Positions 1-8,515 of a stretch of DNA of 64,000 nucleotides are shown piece by piece. The notes under the pieces are model-generated. The model did no database searches. It saw nothing but the letters and a program-made list of their open reading frames with translations, and was not told where the DNA came from. The position numbers and the translations under genes are program-made. Location: positions 217,073 through 281,072 of the forward strand of contig NZ_FWXI01000002.1 in assembly GCF_900176355.1 (NCBI RefSeq). Reading direction: 5' to 3'. The first letter of the stretch is position 1. Each line of letters begins with the position of its first letter. The DNA is from Sporomusa malonica (GTDB lineage Bacteria > Bacillota > Negativicutes > Sporomusales > Sporomusaceae).

Positions 1-123
1 GACGTAGATATGGCTAAAGAAATGACCACCTTCCAGAAGAACAACATCCTTAATCAGGCTGCTCAAGCTATGTTGGCGCAAGCTAACCAACAGCCTCAAG
101 GCGTTCTTCAATTACTCCGGTAA
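1..123 (+). CDS. Flagellin, C-terminal fragment (gene enters from the left edge)
   Basis: An open frame of 40 codons enters from the left edge and ends at TAA 121-123. It encodes a conserved flagellin D0 C-terminal helix: the stretch [15 protein letters not shown] followed by [22 protein letters not shown] is typical of the last 40 residues of bacterial flagellins, which pack in the filament core and carry the export/chaperone-binding region. The following flagellin-glycosylation genes agree with this. Only the end of the gene is visible, so the number of flagellin genes and the glycosylated surface domain cannot be judged. A strong terminator follows. Confidence 0.9.
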   Translation, partial: DVDMAKEMTTFQKNNILNQAAQAMLAQANQQPQGVLQLLR

Positions 124-146
124 ATTACTGATTCGTAAACGATTGA

Positions 147-180
147 TAAAATGGCTGATCTTAACCGGTCAGCCATTTTA
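147..180 (+). terminator. Rho-independent terminator after flagellin
   Basis: A perfect 12-bp stem (147-158 with 169-180, TAAAATGGCTGA and its complement) encloses a 10-nt loop. It lies 24 bases after the flagellin stop. The 3' arm ends in TTTTA. It should separate highly expressed flagellin from the glycosylation operon. Confidence 0.8.
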
Positions 181-214
181 TAATAATAGCCACGAATTGT
201 AAAAAAATGCTTTT

Positions 215-284
215 ATTTCTTATTTCAAAAGGTTTTGTAGGCTAACTCAACCTTTAGCCTACGAAGGTTTTTGAAATGAGAAAT
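215..284. repeat. 30-bp near-perfect inverted repeat ahead of the DUF115 gene
   Basis: Arms 215-244 and 255-284 are complementary at about 25 of 30 positions, with a 10-nt spacer (ACTCAACCTT). As RNA this is one long hairpin ending 41 bases before the ATG at 326. It has no U-tract, so it is not a typical terminator. It may be a leader structure, an operator or a remnant of a small palindromic mobile element. The palindrome is directly visible; the function is unknown. Confidence 0.7.
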
Positions 285-325
285 GACTTGAGAAGATTTC
301 CAAGACAGAAAAAAAGGGGTAATTT

Positions 326-2218
326 ATGACTAACGAAATATTACACAAAAATCTTGAGACGATTGCACAATACACTCCGTTCATATTAAACGAACTACTT
401 CAACTGGATTTTTCTCAATTAGATGGCGGTGTAGCTGAAGAAATTGCTAACAACGGCAGTCGTGACATATATTTCTGTCATAGTGAGAAGGTGTATTTGC
501 TGCACAGCAGTTATGACCCTATTGCAGAAGCCAAAAGGATTGTACGCGATGTAGATAAAGCTAAAGATTCTTTATTTGTTGTGTTTGGTATGGGGCTTGG
601 ATTTCATTTATTGGAACTGAAGAAAAAAATATCTAAGGATACAAAAGTAGTCATTATTGAGCATAATATTGATGTTTTAAAATATGTATTGACTCATTTC
701 GATTTGTCAGATATTTTTAAGAGCGGTCAGTTTGTGCTGGTCTTTGGCGATGATCAGCAGATTGGAAAAATGGCATTATACCTGCCGGCACTTAATTTCT
801 ATAATTTGGTTCATAATATTCAAGTATTATCTTTGCCCAATTATTACGTTTATGCAAATCAAAACAAGAGTGCTTTACAACATATATCGAAAATCATGCT
901 CAATACAGTCATATCTTTTGGCAATGCGTTGGACGATCAGTTTGTAGGATTTGCAAATATGTGCCACAATACTGATGCCATTATGAAAAGCAATTCCATT
1001 GAGGATATAAGAGGAAAATATAAGAATGTTCCGGCCATTATTGTAGCTGCCGGGCCATCGCTGGATAAAAACATCCAGTATCTGAAAGAGGCTAATGGCA
1101 AAGCCTTGATTATTGCCTGTGACGCCAGTATGCGGGCGTGTGAACGGCAGGGTGTTCAGCCTGACGCCATAGCCAGTATTGAACGGGATGAACCTACTTA
1201 TACCTTTTATTATAAAGACAGAAAGTTTCCCCAAGACCTGGTATTGGTTGCGCCTGGCTCTATTTGGCCTAATATTTATGATGAATTTGAGGGTAAATCA
1301 ATAATCATGGCGCGCAATGATTTAGGCTTTGAACAAATGTGGTTATCAGCCTTCGAGCAATTCAAGTTTGTCGGTCTTGGTCATTCTTGTGCAACTGTGG
1401 CCTTCGCTGCAGCCAGGGAGGCTGGATGCAATCCAATTATTCTCATTGGTCAGGATTTGGCTTACACCAGCGGCAAAAAGCATAGTAACTTGACACATAC
1501 CGAATATGAAGGCGAAAATAATGACCGTGATTCCACTGCTGGTGTCTATTTGGAAGACCATGAAGGAAATTTACTCCAGTCTCATATTGTTTATAAAATC
1601 TTTAAGGAATGGTATGAGATGCAGATCCTGACCAATCGTGATTTACAGGTCATCAATGCCACCGAAGGTGGTGCTTATATAAAAGGTACGACCCGCATGA
1701 CCCTGCAGGAGGCCATTGCAGAATACTGTCATACACCTGTGGATAAGCGTCTGGTGGGCTATCTTCAGGAAAAGCATATAAGCAATAAAGATAGGCTTAA
1801 AAAATATGACGAGTTACTCAAGACTATTAGACGTGATTTGAATTTATTAAAAAGAACTCAGAAAGCAGCCTTGTCGCATATGAATATGCTAATTAAGCTA
1901 GAAGAAACAATCACTCAGGACTGCACTGAGGAACAGTTGGAGAAGATTGTTCTGAAAATGCAGGCTGGCGATAAAGTAATCCGCAACATCGTTACTGCAG
2001 ACTCAATTGAATCCTATTATTCACCAATTATTGTGCCGACTATAATGCACGTAAAAAAGATTGGTAACGAGTTAACTGTGGAGAATGTACAACAGAATCG
2101 CTTACTGCAACATAATTTGATGTATATGATTGCTAACAGTACAAACCTGATTATTCAGGAGTACAGCAACGCTAAAGACATTTTAGAAAAAAACAGAGAT
2201 ATCATAATTACCGATTAG
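326..2218 (+). CDS. DUF115/MAF family flagellin glycosyltransferase (motility accessory factor)
   Basis: A 630-aa protein of the motility accessory factor type (6-hydroxymethylpterin pyrophosphokinase MptE-like fold, DUF115). An N-terminal domain (about 1-200) carries LFVVFGMGLGFHLLEL. The central catalytic-like domain (about 230-430) contains IIVAAGPSLDKNI, IACDASMRA and ILIGQDLAYTSGK, the family signatures. The C-terminal 150 residues are helical. Known members attach pseudaminic or legionaminic acid to Ser/Thr of flagellin in the cytoplasm before export. Position directly between flagellin and the Pse genes supports that role. ATG 326 follows AAAAAGGGG. The next gene starts 11 bases after the stop. 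Confidence 0.88.
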   Translation: MTNEILHKNLETIAQYTPFILNELLQLDFSQLDGGVAEEIANNGSRDIYFCHSEKVYLLHSSYDPIAEAKRIVRDVDKAKDSLFVVFGMGLGFHLLELKKKISKDTKVVIIEHNIDVLKYVLTHFDLSDIFKSGQFVLVFGDDQQIGKMALYLPALNFYNLVHNIQVLSLPNYYVYANQNKSALQHISKIMLNTVISFGNALDDQFVGFANMCHNTDAIMKSNSIEDIRGKYKNVPAIIVAAGPSLDKNIQYLKEANGKALIIACDASMRACERQGVQPDAIASIERDEPTYTFYYKDRKFPQDLVLVAPGSIWPNIYDEFEGKSIIMARNDLGFEQMWLSAFEQFKFVGLGHSCATVAFAAAREAGCNPIILIGQDLAYTSGKKHSNLTHTEYEGENNDRDSTAGVYLEDHEGNLLQSHIVYKIFKEWYEMQILTNRDLQVINATEGGAYIKGTTRMTLQEAIAEYCHTPVDKRLVGYLQEKHISNKDRLKKYDELLKTIRRDLNLLKRTQKAALSHMNMLIKLEETITQDCTEEQLEKIVLKMQAGDKVIRNIVTADSIESYYSPIIVPTIMHVKKIGNELTVENVQQNRLLQHNLMYMIANSTNLIIQEYSNAKDILEKNRDIIITD

Positions 2219-2229
2219 GAGGGGCTGTC

Positions 2230-2790
2230 TTGCATCATCCGTTTTTAAATACCAACATATTTTACTTGCGGCGACTGGAAAAGGAAGATCTGGAAAGCAA
2301 CTATTTTCAGTGGCTTAATGACCAGAACATTACAAAGTGGATGCGGCATGGCATTTTCCCTAATAGCTACGAATCAATGAAGAATTTTTATGATAGCCAG
2401 GCTATGAGTAAAACTGATGTTGTTTTTGCAATTGTATTGAAAGAGCAAGACCGGCATATTGGTAATATCGGCCTTCATTCGATTAACTACGTATTTCGCT
2501 CTGCCGAGATCGGTATCATTATTGGTGAGACTGACTGTTGGGGGAAAGGGTATGCTGCTGCAGCCATCTCCTTACTCTCAGAGCATTGTTTTAGTCGGTT
2601 AAATATGAACCGTCTGGCAGCAGGCGCTGTTGATAAAAATATTGGTTCGATACGAGCTTTTGAAAAGGCCGGATTTAGTAGAGAAGGGATTTCGCGTCAG
2701 GCCTACTTTTGCGAAGGACAGTATCATGACTGTGTGAATCTAAGTTTATTGCATAGTGAGTGGTTGGGGAAAGACCATGGCTCAATATAA
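2230..2790 (+). CDS. GNAT N-acetyltransferase, RimJ/RimL-like; candidate PseH-type sugar acetyltransferase
   Basis: A 186-aa GNAT protein. The acetyl-CoA loop region reads GETDCWGKGYAAAAI (around residues 97-111), followed by NRLAAGAVDKNIGSIRAFEKAGF, the usual end of the fold. The start is TTG 2230, 6 bases after TAGGAGGGG. In flagellin loci such enzymes acetylate a 4-amino group of UDP-4-amino-4,6-dideoxy sugars (PseH/PerB-like), which is the only pseudaminate step otherwise missing from this island. It could equally serve the adjacent DegT/Gfo-Idh set. The 3' end overlaps the next start by 14 bases, so the two are translationally coupled. Confidence 0.75.
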   Translation: MHHPFLNTNIFYLRRLEKEDLESNYFQWLNDQNITKWMRHGIFPNSYESMKNFYDSQAMSKTDVVFAIVLKEQDRHIGNIGLHSINYVFRSAEIGIIIGETDCWGKGYAAAAISLLSEHCFSRLNMNRLAAGAVDKNIGSIRAFEKAGFSREGISRQAYFCEGQYHDCVNLSLLHSEWLGKDHGSI

Positions 2791-3787
2791 AGCGGCTGTT
2801 GTTGGCTTAGGGCAGATCGGTTTGACTTATGATCTGGATCCCAAAAGGGAACGTCCTTCTTCACACACATTAGCTTATGAACTTCATCCGCAAATTGAAT
2901 TGGTTGCTGCAGCCGATGTAAGCAAGGCCCAGGGTGTGGTTCTGAACAACCTTGTACCAGAAGTTGGGTTTTATCAGAGTCTGCCTGAACTTTTGCAAAA
3001 TCACGCAATTGATATTATTAGTATTTGTACTCCAGCGGTTGATCATCTGCCTGCCATCCAATATGTCTTACGTAATTCAGCTACTAAAATTATTTTTTGC
3101 GAAAAACCATTGGTACGCTCGCTGGAAGAAGCCGCTATATTAAAACAACAGCTTACAGATTCTGATTGTTTGCTTGTGCCGAATCTTTCCCGCCGCTGGA
3201 ATAATGGGATGCAGCGAGTAAAAGACGAAGTGTCGAGCGGGAAATATGGTGAGTTGCAGAAAGTGCATGTCAGATACACCAGAGGTATTTTTAATACGGG
3301 AGCACATATTTTTGATTTATTGCAATGGTGGGCGGGACCGATAGACCAAGTACAAGTCATTGGCAGGGTTGTTACATCGGCTGATACTGACAATGATCCT
3401 TCGTTTACGTTTGCCTTCAGAATCGGTGACAATGTAACGGGTTTTGCCGAGGCATTTAATGATAAGCAATATTATTTATTCGAAATCGATCTTTATTTTT
3501 CACAAGGTAAAATTTCAATTCGTAATAGTGGCGATGACGTTTCATACTATTACGTAGGAGAGCATCATCTATTTTCTGGTTTTAATAGCCTGAAATTAGA
3601 ACGGCAGGAAAGTAAGCTTTTAGCGGACGCCAATTTAGCCAATGCTGTTGACAATCTTGTTAATGTGCTTGCTGGCATTGAGCAGCCGCGGTGTACGATT
3701 GATGATAGTATAGATCCCTTGTATATAGTGCATGCATTATTACGGTCATATAACAATAATTTTTCCCAAGAAAGGGCTGGACGGTAA
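2777..3787 (+). CDS. Gfo/Idh/MocA family NAD(P)-dependent sugar oxidoreductase
   Basis: A 336-aa protein with an N-terminal Rossmann fold (AAVVGLGQIGLTYDL, residues 5-19). EKPLVRSLEEA (about 112-122) carries the catalytic-lysine EKP motif of this family. The C-terminal alpha/beta domain has a GAHIFDLLQWW-type helix. Family members oxidise or reduce carbon 2, 3 or 4 of nucleotide sugars. Followed at once by a DegT aminotransferase, it probably makes the keto-sugar that is then aminated. An upstream GTG at 2756 is in frame, but ATG 2777 has the better spacing from GGGGAAAG. The stop overlaps the next ATG by one base. Confidence 0.85.
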   Translation: MAQYKAAVVGLGQIGLTYDLDPKRERPSSHTLAYELHPQIELVAAADVSKAQGVVLNNLVPEVGFYQSLPELLQNHAIDIISICTPAVDHLPAIQYVLRNSATKIIFCEKPLVRSLEEAAILKQQLTDSDCLLVPNLSRRWNNGMQRVKDEVSSGKYGELQKVHVRYTRGIFNTGAHIFDLLQWWAGPIDQVQVIGRVVTSADTDNDPSFTFAFRIGDNVTGFAEAFNDKQYYLFEIDLYFSQGKISIRNSGDDVSYYYVGEHHLFSGFNSLKLERQESKLLADANLANAVDNLVNVLAGIEQPRCTIDDSIDPLYIVHALLRSYNNNFSQERAGR

Positions 3788-5085
3788 TGAGTAAACTGGC
3801 TTTATTGGGGGGGGCTCCGGTTAGACAGACAGCGATTCCTTGGACTAACACTATGGGGGAAGAGGAAAAAGCTGCCGTTATTAAGGTTATGGAGTCTGGT
3901 ACCCTTTCGGCATTTCTAGGGCGGGCTGGCGAGGGTTTCCTCGGCGGGCCCAAGGTAAAAGAAATTGAATATGAATTTGCAGAAAAATTTGGTGTAAGAC
4001 ATGGCATTTCTGTTAATTCGGCTACTACTGCGTTGCATACGGCGATTGCTGCCTGTGAAATTGGGCCTGGCGATGAAGTTCTGGTTACACCCTATACAAT
4101 GGCTGCTACGGCCACTGCCATTTTAATGAATAATGCTGTACCGGTTTTTGTGGATGTTTGTTCCGAAACGTATAATTTGAATCCAAACGAGCTGGAAAAA
4201 TGGCTAACTCCTCGGTCAAAGGCGATTATTGTGACTAACTTGTTTGGGCTACCTGCAAATTTGCCGGAAATAATGAGGTTTGCCAAAAAACATGGATTAT
4301 ATGTAATCGAGGATAATGCACAGTCGCCTGGCGCCACGATAAATGGTAGGCAGGCAGGGACATTTGGCGATTTAGGTATCTTTAGTCTTAATTACCATAA
4401 GGTTATTCATAGCGGCGAAGGTGGCATTATTTTAACCGACAATGAAAAGTTGGCCTATCGTTGTCAATTGATTCGTAATCATGGAGAACTTATTGTGGAT
4501 GAGCTCAATGACTCTGATACCGTGGTTTTGGGGTCTAACTATCGAATGACTGAGCTGCACGCGGTAATTGGTATTGAACAACTAAAAAAATTAGATGGAT
4601 TCTTAAAGATGCGTCGCAAGTTGGCTGACCGGTTGACTAGCGGTTTAAACAAATACGGTGGCCTAAAAGGTGTTACTGTACCTGCGGGCTACGAACATTC
4701 TTACTATGTTTATCCTATTCAATTTGACAAAGCTGTTTGGGGTATCAAGCGAGCTACCTTTGCCGCTGCCATGAAAGCCGAAGGGTTCCCGCTGGGTGAA
4801 GGTTATGTTAAACCACTCTATTTATTAAAAATATTCCAACATAAAAAGGTCTATAACCAGACGCAATATCCTTTTTCACTCATCGATAATCCCGTACAAG
4901 ATTACCATAAGGGAACTTGCCCGGTGGTAGAAAATCTGCATGAAGAAAGGCTCTTAAGTGCCGATGTTTGTCGGGTACCTTATCACGAGCAGGATATTGA
5001 TGATTTCCTGGCAGCGGTGGAAAAGGTATGGCAATCACGCCAAGAGCTTCATGAATATGAAAAAAATAGTTTTTCTGGCTCATGA
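3787..5085 (+). CDS. DegT/DnrJ/EryC1/StrS family PLP-dependent sugar aminotransferase
   Basis: A 432-aa member of the nucleotide-sugar aminotransferase family. Visible landmarks are HGISVNSATTALHTAI (cofactor phosphate binding), VIEDNAQSPGA (Asp for the pyridine nitrogen) and NYHKVIHSGEGG, where Lys is the expected Schiff-base residue. It probably transfers an amino group from glutamate to a UDP-keto sugar made by the preceding oxidoreductase. At 432 residues it is slightly longer than PseC-type members; the extra sequence lies in the C-terminal part around KPLYLLKIFQH. A second DegT paralogue (12273) looks more PseC-like, so this one likely serves a different sugar. Confidence 0.87.
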   Translation: MSKLALLGGAPVRQTAIPWTNTMGEEEKAAVIKVMESGTLSAFLGRAGEGFLGGPKVKEIEYEFAEKFGVRHGISVNSATTALHTAIAACEIGPGDEVLVTPYTMAATATAILMNNAVPVFVDVCSETYNLNPNELEKWLTPRSKAIIVTNLFGLPANLPEIMRFAKKHGLYVIEDNAQSPGATINGRQAGTFGDLGIFSLNYHKVIHSGEGGIILTDNEKLAYRCQLIRNHGELIVDELNDSDTVVLGSNYRMTELHAVIGIEQLKKLDGFLKMRRKLADRLTSGLNKYGGLKGVTVPAGYEHSYYVYPIQFDKAVWGIKRATFAAAMKAEGFPLGEGYVKPLYLLKIFQHKKVYNQTQYPFSLIDNPVQDYHKGTCPVVENLHEERLLSADVCRVPYHEQDIDDFLAAVEKVWQSRQELHEYEKNSFSGS

Positions 5086-6061
5086 CCCAGGCGGGTATGA
5101 TGTAATTTTTCCAGTTGCCAAGTCCTGCGAACATGATGGTATTTCTGGACTGTTTTATTGCATAGGCCCTGCCGCACAACTGAATCCTTTGCATGGTATA
5201 GTGGCAAAGGAGGCTCTGCAAGCAATACAAGATCTGCTTGACAGTAGAAAGATAGCTGGACTTGTAACCGGCACAAGCTGGGGAAGTTCGGTGGAATTGC
5301 AGGCCATAGCTGCTTGTAAGCAAGCCGGAATACCTAATGTTGCGATTTTGGACTATTGGTCAAATTACCAAATACGGTTTGTCAGCCAGGCAGGAGAGGT
5401 CATTTACCCAGATTACTACATTGTGATGGATGAACTGGCTAAAGCAGAAGCAGTTCAGGCCGGTGTACCACCAGCGATTATTTCGGTCCTGGGGCACCCG
5501 GGTCTGGATAAGTATATTGCTTGTCAAAGTTCAGCACGTGGTTTGAACGAACAGCGAAAGAAGATATTATTTCTTTCTCAGCCCTTATCAGTTTTGTATG
5601 GTGAGACTTTAGGCTATACCGAGCAGCAGGCATTAGCCGATTGCTGCAAGGTGGTTGCCAACCAGGACAACTGTATTTTACACGTTAAATTTCATCCCAA
5701 GGATGAGGCCAGTTTCCAACAGCGTTATGATGAGTTAGCGGTGGCGGGAAATTTAATTGACATCATGCCTGAGTACGACTTGATTATCGGTATGTCGACA
5801 ATGGGGTTACTGCACGCTGCCCTCCTGGGAATTCCGACAATAAGTTATCAGCCTAATCTGCGGAAGCAAGATCTGTGCATTACCAATAAGCTGGGCCTGA
5901 CTAAACGAGCCGATTCGCCTCAAGAACTGCAGTTGCTGCTGTCTGCAAAAATGGATGGACAAGTTAATAATAATAGTAGTCAGTTGTCGCATAGGCTAAT
6001 CTGGCTTGACGGGCGTTCGACTGAACGGGTTGTCAGATTTATTAGGGAGGTATTTAAGTGA
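5057..6061 (+). CDS. Predicted GT-B-fold glycosyltransferase or epimerase-like protein
   Basis: A 334-aa protein, family not firmly recognised. The N-terminal half is Rossmann-like (KKIVFLAHDPGGYDVIFPVA; VTGTSWGSSVE; PDYYIVMDE). The C-terminal half has KKILFLSQPLS, HVKFHPKDE and DLIIGMSTMGLLHAALLGIPTI, a layout like UDP-GlcNAc 2-epimerase and CDP-glycerol transferase GT-B folds. The ATG at 5057 (or 5051) lies inside the end of the aminotransferase; a longer reading from 4958 would overlap that gene by 128 bases and adds no recognisable sequence. It shares a GTGA overlap with the next gene. It may transfer or epimerise the sugar made by its neighbours. Confidence 0.65.
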   Translation: MKKIVFLAHDPGGYDVIFPVAKSCEHDGISGLFYCIGPAAQLNPLHGIVAKEALQAIQDLLDSRKIAGLVTGTSWGSSVELQAIAACKQAGIPNVAILDYWSNYQIRFVSQAGEVIYPDYYIVMDELAKAEAVQAGVPPAIISVLGHPGLDKYIACQSSARGLNEQRKKILFLSQPLSVLYGETLGYTEQQALADCCKVVANQDNCILHVKFHPKDEASFQQRYDELAVAGNLIDIMPEYDLIIGMSTMGLLHAALLGIPTISYQPNLRKQDLCITNKLGLTKRADSPQELQLLLSAKMDGQVNNNSSQLSHRLIWLDGRSTERVVRFIREVFK

Positions 6062-6795
6062 AGTTTAATGCTATAGTTGCGGCCCGGATGACATCTTCCC
6101 GACTGCCGGGGAAAGTATTAATGGATTTAGCTGGACAACCGGCTTTAGTTAGACTTATAGAAAGACTCAGAAGATCAAAATACCTAAATGATATTGTCAT
6201 TGCTACGACCATCAACCCAAGTGATAATGTAATAATGGAGACAGCTAAAGCACAGGGAGTCAAGTACTACCGGGGTAGCGAGGAAGATGTACTGCTGCGC
6301 ACTGTTGAAGCGGCAGAAGCTACGGCTGCTGATTTTATTGTTCAGATAACCAGTGATTGTCCGCTGTTAGATAATGAAACAATTGACCGGGTTATTGAGC
6401 AGATGCTGGAGCATCCATATCTTGATTATGTGGCAACCCAATTGGTGCGGACATACCCCTTAGGGTTTAGTGTGGAAGTTTTCCGTACTACAGCTTTACG
6501 CCAAGTGGAGCAGACCATAACTGATGCCACTGTCCGGGAGCATGTGTCTTTATATTTTTATGAGCATCCTGAACTATATCACTTGTCCAATGTGGAAGCA
6601 CCTTGTTTTGTGCGCCATCCCAACTACCGTTTAACCCTTGATACCGAAGATGACTACCGGCTAATCAGGAGTGTATATGAGGCGCTGTATCCTGTTAAGC
6701 CAGCATTCGATTTATATGATATTACCCGTTATTTGGAGCAGCATTCCGAGATAGCGTCTATGAACACTCATATAGCACAGAAGAAAGCTAGATAG
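6058..6795 (+). CDS. SpsF-type cytidylyltransferase family protein (first paralogue)
   Basis: A 245-aa nucleotidyltransferase. The N terminus AIVAARMTSSRLPGKVL is the nucleotide-binding signature seen in SpsF/CMP-sugar synthetases. ITSDCPLLDNETIDRVI and RLTLDTEDDYRLI are further family motifs. The likely role is activation of a nonulosonic or other sugar with CTP. The start GTG 6058 overlaps the previous stop (GTGA) and follows TTAGGGAGG. A second paralogue with the same motifs lies at 8516, so the island may activate two different sugars. Confidence 0.8.
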   Translation: MKFNAIVAARMTSSRLPGKVLMDLAGQPALVRLIERLRRSKYLNDIVIATTINPSDNVIMETAKAQGVKYYRGSEEDVLLRTVEAAEATAADFIVQITSDCPLLDNETIDRVIEQMLEHPYLDYVATQLVRTYPLGFSVEVFRTTALRQVEQTITDATVREHVSLYFYEHPELYHLSNVEAPCFVRHPNYRLTLDTEDDYRLIRSVYEALYPVKPAFDLYDITRYLEQHSEIASMNTHIAQKKAR

Positions 6796-6808
6796 ATAGG
6801 TGGTAAAT

Positions 6809-7819
6809 TTGAACTTTTTTACAGGACGAAAAATCCTAATTATCGGGGGTACGGGGACAATTGGTCAGAGTGTACTCAGATACATATTAAACGAGGATCC
6901 TGAGGTTGTTCGGGTTTTTAGCCGTGATGAACATAAACAGTTTGAATTGCGGGAAAAAATGGGCCACTTCTCAAATATTCGCTATTTGATTGGCGATATT
7001 CGGGATTGTGACCGTATTGAACGCGCGATGCAGGATATTGATTATGTATTTCATTTGGCGGCGATGAAACATGTTCCTGCTTGTGAGTACAATCCGTATG
7101 AAGCGGTAAAAACTAATATTATTGGTACACAGAATATTATTAAGTCTGCACTTAATACAGGTGTAAAGAAGGTCATTTTTACCAGCACGGATAAAGCCAT
7201 TGCCCCGACCAATACCTATGGGGCCTCAAAACTTATGGCAGAACGCTTGATTGCCTCGGCACAGTGTAACAGTGGTAATAATGGAACGATATTTGCAGCT
7301 GTCCGTTTTGGGAATGTCATGGGGTCACGTGGTTCGGTAATTCCCTTATTTAAAGCGCAAATTGCGGAGAAACGCAAGATAACTGTTACCGATCTTACTA
7401 TGAGCCGGTTTATGATGACCTTGGGACAAGCCACAGATTTGACTATCAAAGCGATGCAAACCGCCCAAGGTGGTGAAGTATTTGTTTTGAAGATGCCGGT
7501 GATCTGTTTGAAGGATTTGGCTGAAGTTATCATAGAAGAAACAACGGAGAAGTTGGGTATAGCTGCAGCCGATGTTGAAATATATGAGGGCGGATTGCGT
7601 CCGGGTGAGAAGATGTTCGAGGAACTAATGACAATCGAAGAGGCCAAAGATGCTTACGAACTGCCTGATATGTTCGTTATTCCTAATATGTTTTTACAAA
7701 GAGAACTCTCCTATCCTGGGGCCAAGAAGGCCATCCAGAAAAGCTATAGTTCGGATGACGAGATGTTGGTCAGTCGCCAAAAGCTTCGAGAAATGCTGCA
7801 AGAAAATGGACTTATATAA
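6809..7819 (+). CDS. pseB: PseB/CapD-like UDP-N-acetylglucosamine 4,6-dehydratase
   Basis: A 336-aa short-chain dehydrogenase. Cofactor motif IIGGTGTIGQ; RVFSRDEHKQ and HLAAMKHVPACEYNP are hallmarks of the PseB/FlaA1/CapD branch. FTSTDKA and NTYGASKLMAE give the active-site Asp-Lys and Tyr-x-x-x-Lys set; GNVMGSRGSVIPLF is also typical. It should catalyse step 1 of pseudaminate synthesis (C6 dehydration with C5 inversion). TTG 6809 is preferred because AGGTGG lies 5 bases upstream; GTG 6800 is an in-frame alternative. Legionaminate-type or other dehydratase specificity cannot be excluded. A terminator follows. Confidence 0.82.
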   Translation: MNFFTGRKILIIGGTGTIGQSVLRYILNEDPEVVRVFSRDEHKQFELREKMGHFSNIRYLIGDIRDCDRIERAMQDIDYVFHLAAMKHVPACEYNPYEAVKTNIIGTQNIIKSALNTGVKKVIFTSTDKAIAPTNTYGASKLMAERLIASAQCNSGNNGTIFAAVRFGNVMGSRGSVIPLFKAQIAEKRKITVTDLTMSRFMMTLGQATDLTIKAMQTAQGGEVFVLKMPVICLKDLAEVIIEETTEKLGIAAADVEIYEGGLRPGEKMFEELMTIEEAKDAYELPDMFVIPNMFLQRELSYPGAKKAIQKSYSSDDEMLVSRQKLREMLQENGLI

Positions 7820-7857
7820 TGGTTTTTTGTTCTTTGGGTATGTAGCCGCGGATAAGG

Positions 7858-7888
7858 GGGCGGTTGATGAACCGCCCTATTTTGTTTA
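7858..7888 (+). terminator. Rho-independent terminator
   Basis: The stem GGGCGGTT (7858-7865) pairs with AACCGCCC (7870-7877) around a GATG loop, followed by TATTTTGTTT. It lies between the PseB-like gene and the small unknown gene, so the second half of the island may have its own promoter or depend on readthrough. Confidence 0.75.
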
Positions 7889-7902
7889 ATGGGAGTATGA
7901 AT

Positions 7903-8499
7903 ATGCAGATTAAAATATTGGATAAGGTGTATGAATGCGAAAATCAAATTGCTGCGGTTGGAGCTATTTTTGATCAGGTCCAGCAACTACTGACTCAGTC
8001 TAATACTAGTCTTAGCAGTTTTGAAATAGATGGTGTAAAATTATACTCCAATTATGATCAATATATCGTTGAGCATATCGAGAATATCAAAATAGTTGTT
8101 ATACATGTTAAAACTCTGAAGGAATTAATGGATGATACTCTTAGTTCAATTAATGAATACTTAGTTAGGGCCATTCCCGAGATTGATAAAATGGTGGATG
8201 AATTTTATCAGGGAGCCAGTCAGAACACTTGGGATAAGTTTGCCCAGTTGTTGGAGGGCTTACAATTCATTATCGATAGCCTAAATACTATTGGTGATAA
8301 TCAGCATTGGTATTACAACGCCTCGCAGTTGGGGCTTGTAAAGCAAGATATTTTGCGGCAAATTGTAATGCTGCAAGTAGCTATGGAAAATGAGGATCGT
8401 GTTAAATTAAGCGATGTTCTACTTTATGAGATTATCCCTACGTTTAGGGCACTAATTAAAGAGATAACTGTGAATAACGATTATGGTCAAGTACAATGA
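7903..8499 (+). CDS. Unknown helical protein within the flagellin modification island
   Basis: A 198-aa protein not recognised. It opens with a short beta-rich segment (MQIKILDKVYECENQI), then has mostly helix-forming, acidic sequence with many Ile/Leu/Asn. No signal peptide, membrane segment or catalytic motif is visible. ATG 7903 is chosen because GGGAG at 7891-7895 is 7 bases upstream; the frame extends back through the terminator hairpin, which is not believable as coding. The gene sits just after a terminator and 16 bases before the second SpsF-type gene. A chaperone or regulator of flagellin or of the glycosylation enzymes is possible but untested. Confidence 0.7.
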   Translation: MQIKILDKVYECENQIAAVGAIFDQVQQLLTQSNTSLSSFEIDGVKLYSNYDQYIVEHIENIKIVVIHVKTLKELMDDTLSSINEYLVRAIPEIDKMVDEFYQGASQNTWDKFAQLLEGLQFIIDSLNTIGDNQHWYYNASQLGLVKQDILRQIVMLQVAMENEDRVKLSDVLLYEIIPTFRALIKEITVNNDYGQVQ

Positions 8500-8515
8500 G
8501 TGAAGGTGACTGCAC

